From contig BROE01000004.1 in assembly GCA_036571765.1 (NCBI GenBank), forward strand, positions 2,948,541-3,012,540: a stretch of 64,000 nucleotides of DNA. Direction: 5' to 3'. This document shows, in pieces, positions 57,007 through 64,000 of this stretch. The notes beneath the pieces are model-generated. The model saw only the letters and a program-made list of their open reading frames with translations. It searched no databases and was not told where the DNA came from. The DNA comes from Plecoglossus altivelis (taxonomy: Eukaryota > Chordata > Actinopteri > Osmeriformes > Plecoglossidae). Made by a program: the position numbers and the translations under genes. Numbering within the stretch: the stretch's first letter is position 1; the number at the start of each line of letters is the position of its first letter.

Positions 57007-58794
57007 GGGGGGGGGTTTACACAGATTTTGTTTTCTTAGCGAGGAGTAATTTAAATGGATTATTAGTAAATAGTTTGCAAATTACGCGTAATCTAGTATC
57101 TGACGCAATTAGGTTTGGAGATAGCAGTGACAACCATATTTACGCATCAGTGGGTTGTTTAAAAGTCTTCGATGGAATAATAAATCATACATAAAGGATC
57201 CGACGTTTGAAAGTTAATGAAGAAATTTTCGGTGTGGTTAGCCGTGCATCTGTTACCAGTTATTCAAATTGCATTCAAATTGCCACTGATTACAGCTGAC
57301 TGCTGTGGTTTCTTCAAACTAGGTTTTGAGTCTGATATTGTTGTTACTTGACTGACTGACGTCTTTGTCTACAGATGAAAACCGGTTAAAGAAATCCAGG
57401 CCAACAGATTCAGTAACTTCCAGAATAATGAGGAATTCCAAGGAAGTCCAACATGGAGACGTTTCAAAACTCATAATGAAGACCTCTGTGGAAACCATCC
57501 TTAACCACTGTTTTCAATGAAAATGTAGGTTTCCCAATAAATCAACAAAAAACAGACTATCTGGAGACTGTGGGGTCATTAGCTCAAGTACTAATCTTAT
57601 CAGTAGTTTCAACAAAATTTTTCTTTTTTTTCTTTTTTTTTAACTATTACGGTTAGAAAGCTGGAAGTGTTTATGTTAGGGTAGTGATGCTGCCTTGAGT
57701 CGTTACTAAGGAAGTCTTAACAAAAGACCTCAGACCTTTGCTAGGTCATGGAGTGCAACAATGCAAAAAGCTCAGAGGAAGGCTTCAATCATCCTGTCGT
57801 TTTGGAACCACAACTGAGGGAGAGAGTGAAAATGCTATTCGTGCATTATTGGGAAAAGTCTTAATGTGGCCACATACATTGTCTCACAACAAAGCAGATC
57901 GTACTTTGATTTGGCCGTTACTATGGCAGCAGATGAGTATCTTTCAGCGAGGAAAGAAACACAATGTTATATCTAATTTCAGTGCCAGTGGCTCAACAAG
58001 GGCAGAGGGGAAGTAGTGCTGTACTTTGGGAGGAAGGAGGAAGTGGCACTCCTTAACCCTGGAACGTATTTACTAACAAGTCCTTAAATTCACATTGTCA
58101 CTTGTGTTAGCCAAACTGGCACGCAGTGAAGGTGCAGGTCAAGGTCTTGGGCCTTGGGACGCTTGGTGTGAACAAAGAGTGACAATGTGGAACATTGCAG
58201 GTTATAAATAATGCAAGCCTTGCATATTCTCTCATTCAAACAGGTTTCATCGTGGTCTTGATGTGCCAAGCACAACACTAGTGACATTGAGAACTGGAAA
58301 GGTGTTCGTCACGCAAAGGTTGACATGTTCCAACTTGATTGCTTTCCTGTAGGTGTTCAGTCACCTGAGAATTGTAACTATTTCATTTTGGTTGGAAATG
58401 GATTAATTGCTCTCAGAAGACAGGATGTGAAACATTGTTTCGCCAGAGTTCTGTTGACACAATTTATATGCTTTCCACTGTTGTGAGTGAACAAACAGCT
58501 CTCTTGGGTGGGCTAAATTCATATAAAATCCAGAATACAATTAATATTTGTTTTCATTGTGGCGGCAAAATAACTGTAATTGTACGTCCCCCTTCGTGTT
58601 GAGTGTGTGGATGACGGGGTCAATTTATGTCATAATATAAACTAAGGATTTTTAAAGGGTCCTTTGCAATATCTGGTCAGATTATTTTGGCATCCTGGGT
58701 CTTCCCAGTAGTGACGTCAGAGGACTCTGGCATCAACCCTCTACGTCCGACAGACAGTCAGACGTCATCACTTGCATCCAAGTCACAAACGAGA
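57007..58794. other. unique intergenic DNA, nothing recognised
   Basis: A/T-rich. The ORF at 57738-58016 has no recognised family match. A T-rich tract lies at 57618-57640. Confidence 0.45.
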
Positions 58795-58952
58795 TGCATT
58801 TGTCATCCTGTGGAAGCACGATGACAGTTCACACAGGAAATGACCTCAAAGCTCTCTGTCATCCTTTGATGCACGGTGACGTTTCACACAGGAAGTGACC
58901 TCAAAGCTCCCTGTCATCGTTTGGATTCATGGTGACGTTTCACAGAGGAAGT
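58795..58952. repeat. three tandem copies of a 55-60 bp unit
   Basis: Each unit contains tgtcatc, a gcacggtgac-like stretch, tttcacacaggaagtgacctc and aaagctc. The third copy is the most changed. Confidence 0.8.
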
Positions 58953-59999
58953 GAGCGCACTGGTCCCTCGCTGCCTCTCATCAGACCTAACTAATCGATC
59001 ACAGATAGCAGAGTGATCCTGTCGCCTCTGTAGGAGGATCGCTTAGGTGTTCATTAAGAACTTTCCTCCATTTTCAGCTCTGAGAGTTTTTCCTTATCTT
59101 CTCTGAGAGTTCAGGTAGACGAAGGTCCGCCGTTTTATCTTGGTTACAGTCGTGGATCTGAGACCATCTGTGAAGCCATCTGATACACAGCTTGTAAAGA
59201 GTCCATACAGATGGATTCGATCAAAATGACGCAATCAAGGAAGGAACTGCGGTTCACTGATGACAAGCACTGCTGACTCAGACCGACAGTCGTAGTAGAA
59301 ACTCCCTCAGGGCCTGGATGTTTTACCAGGGAGTCTGCGGAGTAACGTGGGATGAGAGCCTTTGTCCTCTGCCAAACCAGGCAGCATGTCATCCCTCAGA
59401 CAGCGGCTGGACGCGTGGTGAGCAGGCATTCAGGCACCTTACTTTCCATCTCACTAGCCTGACCTCTACAGTGACGAACGACACAAGCCTACGTCTGTAT
59501 GAGCACCGCGGAAAACACACAAGCGTAGTTAGAAAAACACCAACGCATTCGCAGCGGAAACAACGTACTCTTGTCAGAGCCTGGGTGAGCTGCAAGGCTG
59601 GCCTTAGTCACTAGAACGCTGGTAAACAAACACTGTCTGGCCAAGACAGAGGTGAAAGTCTGTTTTTGTTTGTTTGCAGCTGAAGTACTGTGTGCTTTCT
59701 TTCCTTTGACATCGATGCTGTTTTGTTTATCTGTTAAACTGAGCAGTTGACTGATTGCTCACAGTCTTTCACTTTCTCTCCTTGCTTTCTCTTAAAAATT
59801 CACTTTCAGTCTCCCTTTCAGTCTCCCTCCTTCAGTCCCTCTTTCACTCTTTGTCTCCCTCCCCCTCCCCCCTCTCCCCTCTCCCCTCCCCCTCAATGAG
59901 TTCCCTCTAGCCTCAGACTGATACAAATCGAGGAATACAATCAGGAGAAGGTTCTGTGTTCACCAGGCGTGTGATTTCTCCTGGATTGAGGCCAAGGAA
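58953..59999. other. intergenic DNA, nothing recognised
   Basis: Unique sequence with a C/T-rich tract at 59765-59900. The ORF at 59318-59614 (+) has an overlapping antisense ORF and no family match. Confidence 0.45.
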
Positions 60000-60140
60000 C
60001 CAGACCACATTAAGCTAACAGCCACACGTACAGAACCAGACCACATTAAGGTAACAGCCACACGTACAGAACCAGACCACATTAAGCTAACAGCCACACG
60101 TACAGAACCAGACCACATTAAGCTAACAGCCACACGTACA
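60000..60140. repeat. 38-bp minisatellite, about four copies
   Basis: Units of accagaccacattaagctaa plus cagccacacgtacaga. Confidence 0.88.
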
Positions 60141-60879
60141 GGGCTTCACTCCATGAGGAAACCAATTTGTCTAGAACCTCATAAAACTATTGTGAAGTAA
60201 TTATGTTTTTTATGACGCACCTGGTTTCCTCTAATGGATGGTCGATTGGTCTGTGGGTAGCAAGGCAACAGACCATAATCACCCATAACAACCAGAACCC
60301 CCATCTGGTATCTAAACGCTTGTCTTTCTGGGAAGACCAGAGATAGGTACAAGGGACTTTGTCAAGATAACCTTCGCTGTATGTGTCAATTATTTCCAGA
60401 TGTTACAGCATGGATGAAAACCCTACTGCTTGTCCTGCAGTCAGGTTAGTCCTGCAGGACAGATAAAGATTGTTTATGAAATGCTGCGTGAATCTGTTCT
60501 TGTTCCTCCGATGAAGGTTAAATACAACTCATTAAGCCATTCTCCTGAATCCTTATTCGCTTTAATCCTTTCATTAACATTTTTACAAAAACGTTGCTGA
60601 AATATGAAACGCGCCGTGTTTTTTTGATCGACACGTATTTCTGGAGTAAAGGCTCACAGTGGCCAGAAGGCATCAAGGAAGATCTCTTCTGGGTAAACAC
60701 GACATGTTATGACTTCCCTCACATTCAGGAGACACGTCGTCTCTGAAAGCTGGAGACTCTCCACTTCGCAACGCTGATGGACGGACAGACGCCTGGCCAA
60801 AGTGTTTGTTCTTGAAACGGGGGTCGCTGCAAGTTCATAATATTCCTGTCAGCGTGCCAAGTTCTGTGTCCAGGATTGC
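60141..60879. other. unique intergenic DNA, nothing recognised
   Basis: No supported gene or element. Confidence 0.4.
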
Positions 60880-61030
60880 AGGAGGTAGGGAGGGAGGGAA
60901 GGGGGACTGAGGGGGGACCGAAGGGGGTAGGAGGAAGGAGGTGGGACAAAGGAGGGAGGTAGGGGGGTGGGAGGAGGGAAGTAGGGGGGTCGGAGGTAGG
61001 GGCCTTGGGAGTAGGAGTGGGAGGGTTCAG
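60880..61030. repeat. G/A-rich minisatellite
   Basis: ggtaggggggtgggaggagg-type units, G-rich on the plus strand. Confidence 0.8.
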
Positions 61031-61367
61031 AATATTGTTGAAGAGAATGGACTGATTCCACTGTAAACCCCAGTAGACCTTCATTAAATGAATCCGTCTC
61101 AGTCAACATCTAAAGTCCCATTGTAGTTTAATAGGATCCCCAGTGAAGGTAAACGTTGTCAAGAGTCAGCATAGGACAAAGTAAGCGATACTTTGCTCTC
61201 CTACTGGGAATTGTACCTCTCACAAAACACTCGTGTGTTGGGTTTAGCTCGTTTAAATGTCAAAACATTCCTCTCTTAACAACATGAGTCGGTGGGGCAT
61301 TGTTGACATACCAGACGCTTGTCTTTCAGGAGATGTCTGCTGTACCCAATAACAGAACAGTATTCTC

Positions 61368-61770
61368 GGAGGAGGAGGAAGAGCAGCTGCAGGAGGAGGT
61401 TCAGGAGGAGGTGCAGGAGGAGGAGGAGGTGCAGGAGGAGGAGGTGCAGGAGGAGCCGGAGGAGAAGGAGGAGGAGCAGGAGAAGGAGGTGCAGGAGGAG
61501 CAGGAAGAGGAGAAGGAGGAGCAGAAGGAGCAGGAGGAGGAGGAGCAGGAGTAGCAGAAGGAGGAGGAGGAGCAAGAGGAACAGGAGGAGCAGGAGGAAG
61601 AGCAGCAGGAGCAGCAGCAGCAGGAGCAGGAGGAGGAGCAGGAGGAGGAGGTGCAGGAGGAGCAGGAGGAGGAGGAGCAGGAGGTGCAGGAGGAGCAGGA
61701 GGAGGAAGACCAGGAGGAGGAGGAGCAGGAGGAGGAAGAACAGGAGGAGGAGGAGCAGGAGGCACACCGA
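61368..61770. repeat. GGA/GCA trinucleotide-based array
   Basis: About 400 bp of ggaggaggagcaggaggagg. All frames are open: Glu/Gln-rich or Arg/Ser-rich on +, Pro/Ala-rich or Leu-rich on -. No flanking exon structure was found, so coding is not supported. Confidence 0.9.
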
Positions 61771-62688
61771 CACTAGGTGAACAGGAACACAGCTTCCTGA
61801 CTATGTCAGTTAACAAACCTTTCATCTGCCAGACTATCACTTGTTTGGTTTCCCTCCGTAGTAATAACCCACTGGAAATAACAGGAGTCTCTCGACACGA
61901 CTTCCTGTTTAAAAGACAAACTACCAAACTTTCAGGGACTGTACTCACATTCCTTCCTGGGGCATGATATCTGTTAGACCGAGTACATTTCCTCCTCTGC
62001 CAAGACACACATCTTCTCATTATCTGTCTTTATTCAGCATAACCTGCTTGATTAAATCAAGTGGATTCCACCCTGTTAGACTAGACAGCAACAGCAGTCC
62101 AACACAACTTCTCTATTGCTTACTTGAGTGGATCTGGTCTCTAAAGTGTTCGCCATGCAGTAACTATATGCATAGTAACAGCAGTTACATCCTATTTTAT
62201 ACTTTTTGTTCAATACTTTGGATAAAAACATCTGATACATGGATAAAATGTACAATATTGTATTTTTACTTTTAAAGATGATGGTTTGGTTTTCTAATGC
62301 TTCATCTTGACTGGTGAAAAGAGTTAACATTGGTATGGTGGATCTGCTTGTCTCAAATTCCATGATTCAATCCATCACCTAATCATTGTCTGACAGCATC
62401 TCAGGTCAAATAACACAATTTCCTACAGTAACGCCAAGTTCCTTCAATGTCAACAAAGGAAACTAAGCAAATGAGGAACAATAAAATGTTTGCTGGTGTG
62501 ATCCGGAAGGATTAAGTTCATGTTTATTGTTGAACTGAAAAACTTTGATGAAATTACATGAATCGCAGTCTCAACACAAAAGCTGCCCTGACAGACTGAC
62601 CTATGCGAAAGAGAAACAATAATTAACATCATATGCAGAATCGCATCAAAGGACAACACTGCAGTAGAGCCTAGATGTGAGTGTGCAT
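61771..62688. other. unique intergenic DNA, nothing recognised
   Basis: No supported exon or element on either strand. Confidence 0.4.
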
Positions 62689-63185
62689 ATATGTGAGAGT
62701 GTGTTTGTCTATGTACGTGTGTGTGCGTGTGCGTGTGTGTGAGTGTGAGTGTGGGTGTGTGTGAGTGTGTGTGTGCATGGGTGTGTGTGCATGGGAACCC
62801 ATCCCTCTCTCCCTCTCTCCCACTCTCCCTCCCTCTCTCTCCTTCTCTCCCTCTCTCCTTCTTTCCTTCTCTCCCTCCCTCCCTCCCTCCTTCTCTTTCT
62901 CTCTCCCTCTCTCCCTCCCTTCCTCTCTCTCTCTTCTTCTCTCCCTCTCTCCTTCTCTCCCTCTCTCCTCTCCTTTTCTCCCTCTCTCCTCTCTCCTTCT
63001 CTCCCTCCCTCTCTCCTTCTCTCCCTCTCTCCTTCTCTTCCTCCCTCCTTCTCTCCCTCTCTCCTCTCCTTTTCTCCCTCTCTCCTTCTCTCCTCTCCTT
63101 CTCTCCTTCTCTCCCTCTCTCCTTCTCTCCCCCCCTCCCTCCCTCCCTCTCTCCTTTTCTCCCTCCCTCCCTCCCTTCCTCATCC
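62689..63185. repeat. (TG)n then CTCTCCCT/CTTCTCTCC array
   Basis: A short TG/TGAG tract, then about 380 bp of tctccctctctccttctctc with higher-order blocks. ORFs on both strands are artefacts. Confidence 0.92.
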
Positions 63186-64000
63186 TGTACTACACCCAAG
63201 CAGGATGACCTCTCATTTCCTCCTGTAGGATAAGAGACTCCACCTTGCTGGTATGTTAGGTGTGTTCACAGGACGCCACGCAGAGACCCGGTGTGGGCAG
63301 GGCCTCGGATGTGACTATGGCGGCAAGGCCTCTGACCGTCTGACGGATATGGCCTGGTCTAACCTGGAAAGAACCAGCGGGTTTTCTTGCTCATATTATT
63401 GTTGGTCGCCCACTTGAAAAGATATCAAATCAAACTCAAACAGACCTTTAAAACATAAACAAAGTTATCGGTTGTAAAACACAGGAGCAGTTTCATTGTA
63501 ATTTAGATTGGACGTTGATTTGTGTACAGTAACTGTGTGAATCATGTTCTCGCCCTCAGCATGAAAGCTACCCTTATCTTAACTGGGAGAATATTCCATA
63601 TTAGATAAAAAAAATATTCAGAATATGTTTTCTTTCGTGTGACCAGATTCAATCCTTCCAACATCCTTGCCCACACTTATACTAAAGGAAACAGGGCAGA
63701 GCTGAAATAGCAGTGATTCCAACCATCTTTGTCAGACTTGGTGGAGTATGGGTGTGGGTGTGTAGGTGGGGGTGCGGGTGGGGGTGGGGGTGGGGGTGGG
63801 GGGGGCGGGGTAAGGGCAGAGGAAGTGTGCCCATCGTTTGTTTCCTGTTGATGTTGGGACTCACTTTCTCCCTGTGGGAAAAGTTCCTTGAACAATCTTC
63901 CTCCTACTTCTAATGTCCACAGTCGATCATACAGTCACAACTCCACAGCCCACAGTGAACTTCTGCCTATGACAACAATTCCATGTTTCACTTCATTTTT
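63186..64000. other. unique DNA to the window end
   Basis: A plus-strand open stretch begins at a Met near 63253 (MLGVFTGRHAETRCGQG..., about 56 codons). It sits in GC-richer sequence, but I could not assign it to a family or show splice structure. A G-rich ggtgggggtgggggtggg tract with G-quadruplex potential lies at 63775-63810. Confidence 0.35.

Noticed and set aside
56220..57194. 324-codon ORF across the N gap
   Set aside because: Mostly N; it has no coding evidence.
61253..62020. 255-codon proline/alanine-rich minus ORF and matching plus-strand Glu/Arg-rich ORFs
   Set aside because: A GGA/GCA trinucleotide array keeps every frame open; no splice sites or conserved domain nearby.
63200..63420. 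Exon-like GC-rich segment with open frames on both strands
   Set aside because: No family similarity recognised and no consistent splice structure, so not called as a gene.

Overview
The window is genomic DNA from a ray-finned (teleost) fish. It has split vertebrate genes with GT-AG introns, a tRNA-Ser gene, hAT-type MITEs, tRNA-derived SINE sequence and a very high load of TG/CA microsatellites and 14-47 bp minisatellites. The species cannot be fixed from sequence alone. The tandem-repeat density fits a repeat-rich or subtelomeric fish region.

Layout. 1-5.8 kb: minisatellites and unique DNA without a recognisable gene. 5.9-9.0 kb: mrps18a (+), six coding exons. 9.9-13.5 kb: rsph9 (-), five exons, convergent with mrps18a, with a textbook RFX X-box upstream. 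18.5-29.8 kb: tmem63a (-), 23 coding exons rebuilt with every phase matching. 31.3 kb: tRNA-Ser(GCU) (-). 32.0-33.4 kb: a FAM177-family gene (-), five exons. 35.7-41.6 kb: brox (-), twelve exons, with one exon running into suspect sequence. 43.7-45.0 kb: an intronless MGAT2-family gene (-). 45-64 kb: no convincing gene; it holds minisatellites, two transposon-like elements, SINE remnants and one assembly gap (56428-57006).

The genes serve unrelated cell functions: mitochondrial ribosome, ciliary radial spoke, mechanosensitive channel, ESCRT-linked nuclear-envelope protein and N-glycan branching. They look like two joined conserved-synteny blocks: mrps18a-rsph9 (human 6p21) and tmem63a-fam177-brox (human 1q41-42). 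No operon-like or defence-like system is visible.

The most interesting theme is that minisatellites have repeatedly captured exon edges. Rsph9 exon 4 has its donor repeated in a 27-bp in-frame array and its acceptor repeated in a 40-42 bp array. The tmem63a exon 15 donor is copied into its own intron. The last codons and stop of brox and of rsph9 are copied downstream. The rsph9 donor array could make proteins that differ by 9-residue modules.

Two places look like assembly faults: 36.0-36.8 kb, which cuts brox exon 11, and the N gap, whose two edges carry nearly the same sequence.
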